Positions 46,530 through 58,078 of a DNA stretch of 64,000 nucleotides are shown one piece after another. Source of the DNA: Carex sylvatica (taxonomy: Eukaryota > Streptophyta > Magnoliopsida > Poales > Cyperaceae); the NCBI GenBank assembly GCA_964058845.1, contig CAXKVR010000448.1:62001-126000 (forward strand), given 5' to 3'. Position numbers and translations under genes: made by a program. Position 1 is the stretch's first letter. Every line of letters begins with the position of its first letter. Below the pieces are notes generated by a model. The model saw only the letters and a program-made list of their open reading frames with translations, did not search any database and was not told where the DNA came from.

Positions 46530-47600
46530 AATTGAAGAAATAATGAAGATATTTATCAAGAATTTAATTTGTAATATTTTAAATTTGATAAAGTGTTCTT
46601 GATATTGTTTAAAAAATATAAAAGTATTGGTAACGTTTGTAAAACGTTACAATGATTATACCTTAAAAAAACGCTATGAAACAACTTGATCAAAGTCAAA
46701 ACAATAAAAAACGTTGCTGTAACATTTTAAAAAGTTGGTAACGTTTGTTAAAAAAACTGTAACGTTTTAAAAAGTTGGTAGCATTTTAATTAATTTTCAA
46801 ACTTCAAAAATTCATGATTTTGATCAAATTATTACAGAGAAAAACGTTACATAACGTTTTACAATTGTTGGTAACGTTTTAACTGAGCTCGCAGAAAAAG
46901 AAAATCCTAACTTGAATTTTGAACTAAACGTTGGTAACATTTTGTGAAACGTTGTAACGTTTTAAGTGAAAAAAACTCTTTTTGAAACTGTTACTATAAA
47001 TAGGCCTTTGGACATTTTTTCCAAACCAACCTAGTCGCCTCTAATATTGTAAAAATCTATTTTCTGTGGGCTTGAGTTCCTCCACTGTTGTGAGAGCTTA
47101 GAACTTCAATATCCATCAAACAACCTCAAATTCACTTCACTAATCTTGAGTTAGATTAGGTTAAAGTGAGCTTTTGAGTGTTTCTCTTGCGAACATTGAT
47201 TTAGAGACTTCGTTCTCTTCTTGAGTTGTCTGTGTGATTTTTCTTGATTGTAAGGGCTCGTCGGATCTCATCTCTAGTTGGCCGTGTGACTTTCTTTGAT
47301 TGTAAGGGCTCTCTTCGTTAGATAATAGAAAGACGCACCTAGAAGAGGTTGTGACGTCTCGGAAACGTAGACCTTTGTTTTGCCGAACTCCGTTATCACC
47401 CGCGTGTTAATTTTCTCTAAACTCATCTATTTACTTTTAATTACAATTATTTTTTTAATTACAATTATTTTTTTAGTTTTTGAGTAATTAGCGGTGCATT
47501 AAGTAAATTAATCTATTTACTTTTAACATTATCAGTTTTTAACTTTTATGTGTCGTTTTTATCAGTCCAATTACTTTTCTTTTTTCCTAAATCAATCTCC
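46530..47600 (+). mobile_element. probable solo LTR (Copia-like), borders uncertain
   Basis: An AT-rich U3-like part has at least ten AACGTT-type words (46620-46970), the last close to a TATA box (TATAAATAGG, about 46996). A less AT-rich R/U5-like part follows, with two copies of (T/C)TTGATTGTAAGGGCTC (about 47242 and 47297) and GGAAACGTAGACC. This order resembles plant Ty1-copia LTRs. No primer-binding site, gag or pol frame is nearby, so it would be a solo LTR. Exact TG/CA ends and duplication were not found. Confidence 0.5.
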
Positions 47601-48383
47601 ATCGCAATTTTCTAATGTTGATCTCCATTCAAAATCTCACCAAACAAATCACCACATACATCTTTCTTTACTTTATCAGCCACATACATCTTTATATTAA
47701 TATTCTATTTTTAAGGCCCAAATAGAAGTCGGCCCAAGTGACCCTCTAATAATTGTCTCACTTTGTTAGAAACCCCTTCTACCTTCGTTCTGTTTGCTGC
47801 TTTCTCTTTGAAACAATTATCTAAAAAATGACTTCGACACCAGCTACAAAATCTAGGTTGCGAGTTTTTCTATAGAGGCAGGCAACAAATTTTATCTGAA
47901 GTAGGCAACGGTCCTTACTGGAATTTGACAGCGAATCAGTCATATATACTTAGTACAGTGTTTTAAAATTCAGAGATAAACAACTCGCAATTGCCTACCC
48001 TGAATGACTGCGGCTGCGCCTCTGTATGTGATCGGGTCGAAAAATATCTTACACTAATATTAATTATCCTTTCCAGTATAAATAATATTTTTATTTCTAA
48101 ATAAAATAATCTATTTTAAGATGAGAAGCCTTTTCGCAAATCGCAACTCAGTTTAATTGTTTGATTGCACGTCTGAGATTGTATTTTTTTTTTTTTCTTA
48201 TTTGAAAAACTAGAGAACGTTCACTATGTAGTACATTTCATAAAGTAAAGTGTTAGATTTGAAATAGCAGAGTCCTGACTCCTGAAGAATCACAGCAAAT
48301 TTATTTCCATTCATTTTAGAGGGGGTATCTACATCGATGGTAGCAATGAGTTGTATCGGGCCGAAATTTAAAGCAACTGCATA

Positions 48384-48518
48384 TTTTTGTTTAGATCCAG
48401 ACCGTCCGATCAGATTTCGAATCAATTAAGTTTGAAGTGGAATGTACAGATTCTTTAATATTCTTACGAATTCTGATCTCACGGTCCAAATTTAAACATA
48501 AATATTCTGTTATGTATA
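48384..48518. mobile_element. short palindromic MITE, 'GATCCGGACCGT' family, copy 5 (eroded)
   Basis: Left arm TATTTTTGTTTAGATCCAGA with CCGTCCGATCAGA; right arm in complement TATTTATGTTTAAATTTGGA with CCGTGAGATCAGA. Shorter and more diverged than copies 1-4. Confidence 0.55.
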
Positions 48519-48869
48519 TCTTAAATGATATGAATTCACCAATAAAATTTTTGCTTCTAACAAAATTTTCTCTTTCCTACAAGTTTTCACTTTCAACAAG
48601 TCCATAAAATTGTGCCGCAAATTCTCCTCACCAAACAAAGCCAATGTTATTCAAACGAGTTTTCGTCATCGCACACACTTTTATTGTAATCGTAAATCAT
48701 ATCACACAATTATAATGAATACAAGAATTATAATCCCCAATTTGCTTGAAATTAGTAATAGTATTTCCATCCGTATGCTTACAAACATAATTATTTCACA
48801 ATCACTTCTTATCCATTTTCATGTTGAATATTACGATATAATTATCTTCATGTTGAATATTACAATATA

Positions 48870-50760
48870 TAACTAATTAATTTATATCTCTGAAATTTAG
48901 CCCTTTAAAATGATAAAAATGGTGATATGGTACTCTTAAAAAAATATTAATAAATAATAAAAGGTCTTATATTTTTATATATGTAATTCTCACCTCAATA
49001 ATTATGATTCCTCTCCTTTACTATTCAAATTTAGATGTCCGAATACGTAGAAGGCACTAAATTCCTTCACACTTCAAAACATGAATGTCAGATTCTCAAA
49101 CCCAATTGTTGAAAAATTATTGTATTAAATATTTTTTCCATTGAAAATATTTCATAGATCCTAAAAACTATGGATTTAGGATCTTAAACAGCTTGTCAGT
49201 ACAATATCAGTAATTCATTGGGCATGAAAATACTTTCTTCCTGACAATTTAATATCACAGGAGAACAGAGTAGGTCCGACGCCTATCGTGTTTACTTTTA
49301 AGTCTAATGTACTATGATATTGTCCAATCAACTTTTAAATTTGTTTGCACGAAAATTTTTTAAGTCTAATGTACTATGATATTGTCCAATCAACTTTTAG
49401 ATTTGTTTGCACGAAAAATTAAAACAGATACACACAGTGATTGAACCCATTCGAATCCAGATCCGGATAATTTTCATCACCCATTCGAATCTAAATTCAA
49501 TCTAAATTCAGATAATTTTCTAAAAGATACGGATGCGGATACAGTTCTGAGTTTGAAGTCGGATACGGATCTCGATATTTATCCATATCCGAAATTTTTT
49601 ATTTTTTGGATATCCAACATTTATCACTTAAACGGGTCCACTTCACTGTTTAGGCTCTTTACTGTCATGGGCCTTGCTCTATGGGCCTAGTAAATTGTAT
49701 AACAATGTCTTCGAAAAAAATGTCTAGTATATATATGCATGTACTCTAGTTATTGTTTGATGTGGGACTAATGTATTTGCCTTCTGCTTCGGATAGTCTG
49801 TTTTTTTCAAGCGCCTCACCTAATTACTAATTATATGCAAAACGAACATTTTAGTTAAATTGGTAGACGAGTATAGCAGACTTGTTTAAAAGAATATTAT
49901 TAACGTCATACTTTTTTCTTATTTTATAATAATCATATTATATTGAGTAATTACATTTAGATGTTATCGGTGTAAGAAAAATTATGCAGATGTTATTTTT
50001 TTTTAGAAATGTACGCTAGTAATATATTTTTAATTATCTGAATTTATATTCATATATGCATTCGTATCCGTTCTATATCTGATTCGTATTCATATTCGTT
50101 TAACGTTCAAACTGTATCTGTATCTAACACTATCTGTATTCGTATCCGTATTCGAAAATTATAATGGATAATGATACGGTTTAACGACTATTGGACCCGT
50201 ATCCAACCATTTACATCCTTAGGTGTTTTGCATGAACTATCATGCATATGTTACTTATTTTTAATTTAAATATCTTTTGAGTTGTATAAATGACAAAAAT
50301 TAGATATATTTGTTCATATAGAAAAAATAATAGTCATAGTCTCATAGATATAGAATTCATACTATTGAACTTCTAGTTAAAAGTGTAATAGTAAATTGTA
50401 AATATTAATTAACTTTTATACGTTTTTAAATCTTATAATAAGATAATAGAGAAAATCAATTAGTCATGCAACATTTTTGTATGAAAGTGAGAGAAAGGGA
50501 GAGAATGTTTTGTATGAACTATCATGCTACTTGATTCTTAATTTATATATCTTTTGAGATGTATAAATGGCAAAAACTAGATATAATTTGCGAAGAAGTC
50601 ATTACTATTTAACTTTTAGTTAAAAGTGTAATTATAAAATGTATATATTAATTATATTTAATATTAGATGTTTTAAAATTTTATAATAAATATTAGAGAA
50701 AACTAATTAGATAAGTATGATGGTTTTGTCATTTTGTGCATGCAACAAATATTTTTATCC
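48870..50760. repeat. segmental repeat S2
   Basis: Collinear with S1 (31020-33550) but without its two MITEs, so it preserves the empty sites. The 49843-50000 part (GGTAGACGAGTATAGCAGAC onward) is almost identical to 32735-32880. A 60-bp unit (AAGTCTAATGTACTATGATA) is tandemly duplicated at 49301-49425. The right end (50480-50760) repeats the GAACTATCATGC block a second time in the form found in S3. Confidence 0.8.
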
Positions 50761-51558
50761 ATGCAACAAACTGAAATTTAGTAGTGACCTTATGTTACGT
50801 ATATTGAAGAGTACATAAACGCAGTAGGTTGTCGCACCTTCAGATTGGAGGTGTGACAGATATATGTTAGGTTGTGGTTTGATATTTAATTTGGGTCTCG
50901 TTTGATAATGTCGGCTTTTTTCGCCATCAAAAAATCCTTAATTTCGTAGTACTAGAGAAAAGTGACAATTTATTTAAACTATTAGTGTTTAATATTTATG
51001 ATAATAATATGTTTACCTTATATGATATAATAGTAGTTATTAAAAAAAGGACGATGATAGTAGTTGGATTTTGAGTCGATTTCTTTATGTTTGGACTAAA
51101 ATTATGTATTTTAATTTTAAGCAGAAGTTTTGCTCAAGTAGTTTGTATGATTGCGTCTTTCATGCGATCATAATTAATTCTTTAAATTTGTCATTTCGGT
51201 TGAAAATCAAATAAATCGGACACGATGAACATGTTGCTTTCACTACTAAGAAAAAATTTTTTCCATCGGATGTGCTTCCACACAGATGGTATACATCACG
51301 AGTGGCAACGCTGTAATTATATTGAACTTTTTACTGATAATAAACCGATCTGTCATTTTTATTTATTTTTAAATGTAAAATAATTTTTGTTTTGTTGTTT
51401 TTATTTTGTAAGAGACCTTTTGTCATTTTTTTTATTATGTAAGAGTTTATTTTTATTTTTTTTAACTAGTATCCGATTATTATTTTTAACTACTATCACA
51501 TCCCCCTTCACCTGGATACGTCACTGCAAGCAGCTCCCCCATTGCCTCAACGAACAAG
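50761..51558. other. intergenic, no gene seen
   Basis: AT-rich. Apart from a CACTA-like end at 51241 nothing is recognisable. Confidence 0.45.
51241..51300 (+). mobile_element. CACTA-type terminus
   Basis: CACTACTAAGAAAAAATTTT followed by CCATCGGATGTGC and a partly complementary ACACAGATGG. The first bases fit an En/Spm end; the opposite end was not found, so it is probably a truncated element. Confidence 0.4.
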
Positions 51559-52206
51559 TTAAAATGGAGACTCCACATGATGTGGTATCACTATATTCAT
51601 CTCTGCTCCTGTGGTCATGTCAAAAACCTTGATTTCCCTTGTTTCAAATAAATAAACAAAGAGCCTCCCTTTGTAGTACCCAAATACAACTGTTATATAT
51701 AATAGGGATTTTGAAAGTGGTAATTTCATTGCTATCAGATCGCTTTGCAAAAGGAAGATGGATTTTGGTCTCAGTTAGCGGATTAAACAGATATGGAGAG
51801 TTATGACGATATGGAGGTTTAAGAAGTTGTTTATACTGATCAACAAGAATAATGAAGCCATTATATGGCTCTTTCCAGAGAGGATATATGTACCCTTTAT
51901 GGGTTATCGGCAGTTCGATTTGATAAGTTGTGTTGGAGGAGAGAGAATAAAGGATGTAGTCAGTGTTCATGTTGGTCTCACGACAACTGAAAGTTGCGGG
52001 CTGCAAGAGCCAAGGTAGTAGTGTGGGGGAGGGTCAGCATGGTCAGCGGCTGAGCGCCACTTATTGCACACTGAACGAAACCGAATGAAGTTCGAGAGGT
52101 TTCCTAGCTTCTTTGATATCAGATGGAGCAGCTCCGGGTTCAGCTCTGTCCAATCCCTTCTCATTATTTTCATTTTTGAAATAACTGCCGTTCTAAAAAT
52201 CTTCAA
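51559..52206 (-). pseudogene. F-box / DUF295 gene, two frameshifts, C-terminus lost
   Basis: Three frames are needed. Frame 1 (from ATG 52206) has the F-box: DWTELNPELLHLISKKLGNL then FIRFRSVCNKWRSAA. At about 52020-52029 the frame changes to LLPWLLQPATFSCRE, the DUF295 entry motif, continuing through YLFNPLTETKIHLP. Near 51690-51730 it changes again to YYKGRLFVYLFETREIKVFD and stops at 51559. Intact F-box/DUF295 proteins have about 350-400 aa; here about 215 codons remain. They act as substrate adaptors of SCF ubiquitin ligases. With two shifts and a missing end this is a relic. Confidence 0.85.
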
Positions 52207-53843
52207 GGCCCTAGAACTGCCTGTATTGCATTTCAGAAATCAAAGAGTTGGTAATTGGAAAAAAAAAAAAAAAAAAAGCCTCATCCATATATATTTCAAA
52301 GAAACTTATGAAAGCAGGAATAATTTATATGTATTTTAGTTTTCCTTCCGATGTCTTTTTTTTCTTTCTTCTCTTCAAAGTAATGTCATATGTACACTGG
52401 CATGATACTAAATGGCATTAATTAATTGCTAATCAGTATATACAGGTATTATCAAAATCTTGTGTTTATTCATAATATTATATCAGAAACAAAAAAGAAG
52501 AAGATGGAATTGATGTTAAATTTCAATTGAACTATAGCATAATTAATTAGTTATTTTGTACCGCAGAACACCGGTACTGCACAAGCAATAGCCATCCTAT
52601 CAATACTAAGAGGTTGGATTGGCTTGTCAGTTATCGAATGCCATTAAGATCTCCCTATGGTAACATTTTTTTTTTATAGTTAAATTAATAGTTGTTAGAA
52701 AACATCAATGAGACTATTTTATTTTAAAAAGGAAGCGACAATCTAAATTTTTTTATTTAACCAGGAAACATCACAAGGAGAAAATTACACAGTGAATGCA
52801 AGAATATAAATAAAAAATAAAAATAAAAACAAATATCAATTGTCCAAATTTATAACTAGTAATGCTCCACTCGTCTCTCTTTTTCGGTTAACAAATTGAT
52901 ATCATAGCATCCAATTTGGCAATCACTTCTGAACGTCTTTGTGCTTTCTGATGCAATGGTAAGAGTTAAAATACGACTTCTAATTTATACCCAATTTCAA
53001 TTTCGTATGCGAGACATATCCAGAATCGACTTCTAATTTATTTATCCAGAATCATTTCTTACCGATTTGACGAGCTCTAAAATATGCTTCACTTCTCAAT
53101 TAAGAGTCTAATCGGAACCAACTCCCCGCCGAATTCGTATCCTCTGCATTAACTCAAAAAAGAATATTTAGAGTTAATGTATTTCGACCGTCTGATCAGC
53201 TTTGAGATTCGTGTAATTTAGATCAACACTAAAATTAAAGATCCTATGTTATAGGTGGGAGCCTGATGAACTCTGTTTGTAATCGTACGGGTAATATCTA
53301 TTAACTCAAAAGATGCTCTTTTAAGTTAATGCAGACGTTGCGGACTCCACGCCTATAGACTATAGTGTCATGCGAATTCTTTTTATAAAACTTGGCACTA
53401 ATAGTCATTGGCCCAGCCTATAGACTATAGTGTCTTTTTATTTAAAAACTTGGCATCGCAATAGCCGCCAAGGAGTTGTATATTAGAAAAAAGTTTTAAT
53501 ACCGCAGAATATAACAGAATGAAAAGAAACAGCCAAAAGCCTAATTGAGCAGCCCATCTAGGAATCGCATGCGCCCATTTGCAACCATAGAAACAATACA
53601 TGCAAACAATTTACGAATGATTCATTATTTATTTTTTTGATATTTTCAAACTGAACTTTGAATAAAATATAAAAAATATAGAATACATTTTAATCACGAA
53701 TAAAATGCGAGTCACGAATAATTCACAATAAAAATGCATTTTCTATTTTGCTTTATAGAAAAAAAATTGTTTTTTTTTATTTTTTTAGATTTTTTTTTTA
53801 TTGTACCGAATTATTTTTAAATTATACCTGAACACGAACTATT
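52207..53843. other. intergenic with MITE relic
   Basis: It contains a poly-A run (52260-52277) and, at about 53133-53346, a MITE relic of the ATTCGTATCCTCTGCATTAA family with inner arms AACTCAAAA and complement. No supported gene. Confidence 0.45.
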
Positions 53844-54267
53844 GAGGTTGGCTACTATGCTTATATAAGCATATCCCCACATATGCTTATAACCCATTTT
53901 TGTGTTTCCAATGTCCAAATGGTCGATCGGAACCGTTCATCTTGTTCTCCATATTAATATGTGTTTGGAAACTAAATTTTATATTTTTCTGAATTTTTTT
54001 ACTATTTATTAAGCCACTTGAAAATTATTAATCCAACGGTGGCTGCTGATTTTACTGTTTTGTGCAGCCACCGTTGGATCAGCGATTTTCAAAGTGGCTT
54101 AATAAATAGTAAAAAAATTCATAAAAATGTAAAATTTAGTTTCCAAGCACATATTAATATGGAGAACAAGATGAACGGTTCCGATCGACCATTTGGACAT
54201 TGAAAACACAAAAATGGGTTATAAGCATATGTGGGGATATGCTTATATAAGCATAGTAGCCAACCTC
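53844..54267. mobile_element. GAG/CTC foldback MITE, 424 bp, near-perfect palindrome, 9-bp duplication
   Basis: It starts GAGGTTGGCTACTATGCTTA and ends with the exact complement. Arms of about 200 bp pair with few mismatches, including GTCGATCGGAACCGTTCATC and AATCCAACGGTGGCTGC, and enclose a short loop. A perfect 9-bp duplication CGAACTATT lies at 53835-53843 and 54268-54276. This is the best preserved full-length member of the group. Confidence 0.93.
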
Positions 54268-55396
54268 CGAACTATTCATTTGTTACTATGTTTACAACAG
54301 TGCCATACAGCCTTGTATGTAGTCACCTCTCCTCTCTACAATTATTATTCAAAACAAGTACATGCAACCTTTAACCATTGATAATATCACCGGTTTGATT
54401 CTGAATGATATAGTAATAATTCGAACTTCAAAAATAATTGGCTATAATACGAGTATTGTTGATGGGCTTATGGCTTTTCATAAAAGTCATTCAAAATTCT
54501 TATCCAAACTCATAAACCCGTAAAACTGTAGAGGAGGCATTAAAGAAATTGGGCTTTCTGACAGCCGACAGGGCTGCTCGAGGGGACAGAATGGTCATGT
54601 TTGGAATGATTTGGAGAAATGGTTAGACATGGCGATCGAAAGCTGATGGTACTAGGTCGAAAAACAAGGAAGCCATCAGGTCTGAAATTAATCCGAAAAT
54701 GACGACAACCACCCTTAATTGTGAAGTGCACGGCAATAAGAACAATCGCAAGAAGTTAGTTGCGGCAAAAACAACTGCTAGCTAGCGTTATGCCAAAGAA
54801 GCACTGCCTCAATCGGTGTGAATTGCATGGTGTGTACTTGTCTAAGAACAACCAAAGTGACAAATGAATTATTCGGGTTTGATTCGGCATAATTAAAAAT
54901 TTGTGATTAAAAAAATAATTCAGATATAATTCAAAAATTATCAGAATTATTCGGATCAAAAATATCAGTTCTGCAAGAGAGCAAAAAATAAAATAAAACA
55001 AAAAAATATATTATGACAAAAATTCGGGAAAAATTTGCAAATAATTCGGAAAATTCTGAAATTTTTTGAAAAATTCGTGAATTATTCGGGTTTTATTCGG
55101 TCAAAGTTCGATCAGCCGAATAATTTGACGTTCAGTTCGACATCACCCAAAAATCAAATTATTCATATATAATTCACGAAACTTGTAACTATGGAAACAA
55201 CAGCGCAGCTGTTTTTTCTGGTGCCAATGAAGAAGGGCAGCTTTGAAATCAAGTTCGTTTAATTGAAATTAAACATTTCTTTCTTATTTATTTTTCTTAT
55301 GCTTAATAAGTAGCCTTTTTTGTGGGGAATTTCTAATTTGATAATTTCAAAGTAAAGAAAAGTACGAAAAATTAGAACACATGCAGGATATTTGCG
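54268..55396. other. intergenic, no supported gene
   Basis: A less AT-rich patch at 54540-54740 has open frames on both strands but no recognisable domain. From about 54865 to 55185 the sequence is rich in AATTATTCGG-type words in both orientations, typical of an eroded MITE. Confidence 0.4.
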
Positions 55397-57046
55397 GCTA
55401 TTTTTATTAATACTCTAAAAAAAAAGATTTTTACAAAATAGCTCCTAATTTTTTTTTTTTTAAAACTACCCCGATCGCCTGGCATGGGGACGGTCCACAC
55501 ACCTAGCAGACCGTCCGTGGCAGGGGCGGTCCTCTATTTTTTTTTTTTTTTTTTTAGAGATCTACTTTAAATTTAAATTATTTAAATTTTTTGTTTAGGG
55601 TGTATGCCAAAAAATAAGACATTTGATATATTTATGAATGGTGTCGTAACATTTTATAACTTTGATTTGATTTAATTTGTCAGTTGGATATCACAAGTCT
55701 AAAGATAACACTAATTAAGAAATTGGCCTTGATTCAAAAAAATTCAATCTCTGACAGCTTGTTAATATTTCAAAAATTTTGATTAAATGATGTCTTGGAG
55801 CTTTGATCTTCTTCTCTTTATTTCTGGTACTAAAACAGTAGTTTAGAGCTACTAAAATATATTCAAATCTCAAATTAGATCTCTGTCTATGCACAAAGTA
55901 CCCTAAACTGACCTCTAGTATGGTATTAAGTCCAAACTCAGCAGCCAAGCACTAAAAACATCAAATTTGACCTCTGCTGGTAAATCAGCAAGTCTGGACT
56001 GATACAAGGACCAAACTATAAAAGTGATTATACCAGCATATAGGGCATTCAAAAATACACAGAATTAACACAAATTTCTATTTATTTGGATTTTTCTACA
56101 GTTAGTTATGAATTTTCAAAGTTCAGCTTTCGAAAAAACTTTAAACATTCATAACTTTGGCTCGGAAAGTCGGATTTGCGCGTATTACCACTTTTCGGAA
56201 GGGGGGGTGTGAGACAGATCCATATTTTGCCCAAGGAAAATTTCCGGGCATTGTGAGAGGCATTCGGAGCGTCAGAATTAAAAAAAAAATGTCATTTAGT
56301 GCCTCAAAAATTCAGTTTAAGTTTTCGTTCGACGGTATGCATTAAATTACAGCGATTTTCAAACCATCTTAATAAGTAGTAATAAAATTCCAAAAAAATA
56401 TAAAATTTGATCTCCAAGCATATTTTAATATAGATTAAACATCTAATGGTTTGGATCAGCTATTTAGACTTCGAAACTATAGATATGAGCGTGAATTAAA
56501 ACATTCCCTTTTAATTCACGAAATAGCGTAGCCTTACTCTCTATATATATATATATACATATATTATATTATGTATACATATATTATATTATATATATAC
56601 ATATATTATAAAAAAAATGAGTTTATAAAAACTCTATTTATAGTGAAAAAAAATGTGGGGATACTTTTGTATAATGCGGGAGTGAAAAAAAAAAGATTTT
56701 TACAAAAGTACCCCCGCATTAAGAATCAATGCCAAGTCCTTAATTAGTGTTATATTTAGACTTGTGATATCCAACAGACAAATCAAATCAAATCAAAGTT
56801 ATAAAATGTTACGATATCATTCATAAATATATCAAATGTCTTATTTTTTGGCATACACCCTAAACAAAAAATTAAAATAATTTAAATTTAAAATAGATCT
56901 CTAAAAAAAATATAATAATAATAATAAAAAAAAAAAAATAGAGGACCGCCCAGCAGAGGGGCGATCGGGGTAGTTTTAAAAAGAAAAAAAAAATCGAGAG
57001 CTATTTTGTAAAAATCTTTTTTTTAGGGTATTAATAAAAATGGGCG
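55397..57046. mobile_element. long-TIR element, about 1.65 kb, Mutator-like
   Basis: Terminal inverted repeats of about 340 bp: left TTTTTATTAATACTCTAAAA, the CGATCGCC/GGACGGTCC block, TGTATGCCAAAAAATAAGAC, through GATATCACAAGTCTAAA; the right end carries the same landmarks in complement (56720-57040). Flanking GGATATTTGCG occurs at 55386-55396 and 57047-57057, within one base of the ends, and would be a 9-11-bp duplication. The interior has no transposase frame and includes part of another MITE (about 56345-56530, ending GCCTTACTC). Confidence 0.8.
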
Positions 57047-57057
57047 GGATATTTGCG

Positions 57058-57890
57058 AGTACATGGAAATTTTCTAGAAAGTTGATTTTTTTTTTCTTTT
57101 TTGCTTTTTTTTTTTTTTTTTTTTTCTTTTTTTAGAATATGTAGTTACCAAACGTTGTCAAATACATCGATACTTAGCACTAATTGAGATTAATATAGTC
57201 ATACATATGAATTCCAAAAATTAATGTGCACGGACACGTTTGGATTGTGTCTGCACAACTTCTTGTAATGTTCAACTATATTTTATTTTGTCAATATTAG
57301 TCTTGTATTTAATCAATTCTTGTGATGTTTAATTTTGATCGAGTATATAATGGATCAAATCAGTATTAGTGCAGTACATATAGATAACGCTACTTGAATA
57401 TTTATCGAGGAAGACAAGGATAAAAGTTGAAAACTGAAGCGCACAAAGTTGCAAATATAACGTTACATTACATACAGGGGTGGATCTAGAATGTTTCAGA
57501 GGAAGCAGAATATTCTGATCGACTTTGCTTCCTCCTCGAAATTTTGTCTCTCTTTTGAATGTTTGAATTGTAATTCGGGTTAAATTTAGAGTTAAAATTA
57601 AAATATAATTTTTGAATTATGATTTATAACTAGAATTTATTAAAGCAATATTTTTTTTCTATAATTGTTTTTTTTATTTTTATTACAAGGTGATATCTAA
57701 CATTATCCGGCATATCAACCAGCTTCATGCTAATTATTTATACAGAAACCCAGACAGAACAAGGCTTTTGCCTCCATTGCTTCTTCAATTTAATACTTTG
57801 TAGATTGAGAGAATTTGAAGAAAGAAGAAAATATTTGAGCTTAAAAAAAAATATAGCTTGATAAAGACCTAGTCCACTCCGGAATGTTAT
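57058..57890. other. intergenic, no gene seen
   Basis: Poly-T tract at about 57100-57135, then AT-rich DNA without recognisable features. Confidence 0.5.
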
Positions 57891-58069
57891 GAATTCGCAT
57901 CCTCTGAGATATCTCATATTTTGTGTGATTTTTTGGAAAATCTAAACCATTCAAACACGTTCTGCACGAATCTCAAAGCTCAAATAATACTGGCTCCTGC
58001 GGTATTCCCGAATAGGCACCGGACACGTCGGTCACGCAAAATATGAGATATCTCAGAGGATACGCACTC
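57891..58069. mobile_element. short MITE, 179 bp, 'ATCCTCTGAGATATCTC' family, copy 1
   Basis: The right end in complement GAGTGCGTATCCTCTGAGAT and the left GAATTCGCATCCTCTGAGAT form terminal inverted repeats that extend through ATATCTCATATTTTG. A perfect 9-bp duplication GAATGTTAT lies at 57882-57890 and 58070-58078. Size and 9-bp duplication again fit a Mutator-type MITE. Confidence 0.88.
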
Positions 58070-58078
58070 GAATGTTAT

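Noticed and set aside
52567..52650. Acceptor-like CAG followed by an open stretch (NTGTAQAIAILSILRG...)
   Set aside because: It stops after about 26 codons and no matching exons were found nearby; chance or a tiny relic.
54540..54740. Open frames of about 60 codons on both strands in a GC-richer patch
   Set aside because: No domain, no splice context and no similarity I recognise; composition alone does not support a gene.
56539..56612. ATATAT-rich stretch that could look like a promoter or origin
   Set aside because: Simple sequence inside a transposon interior, with no gene downstream.
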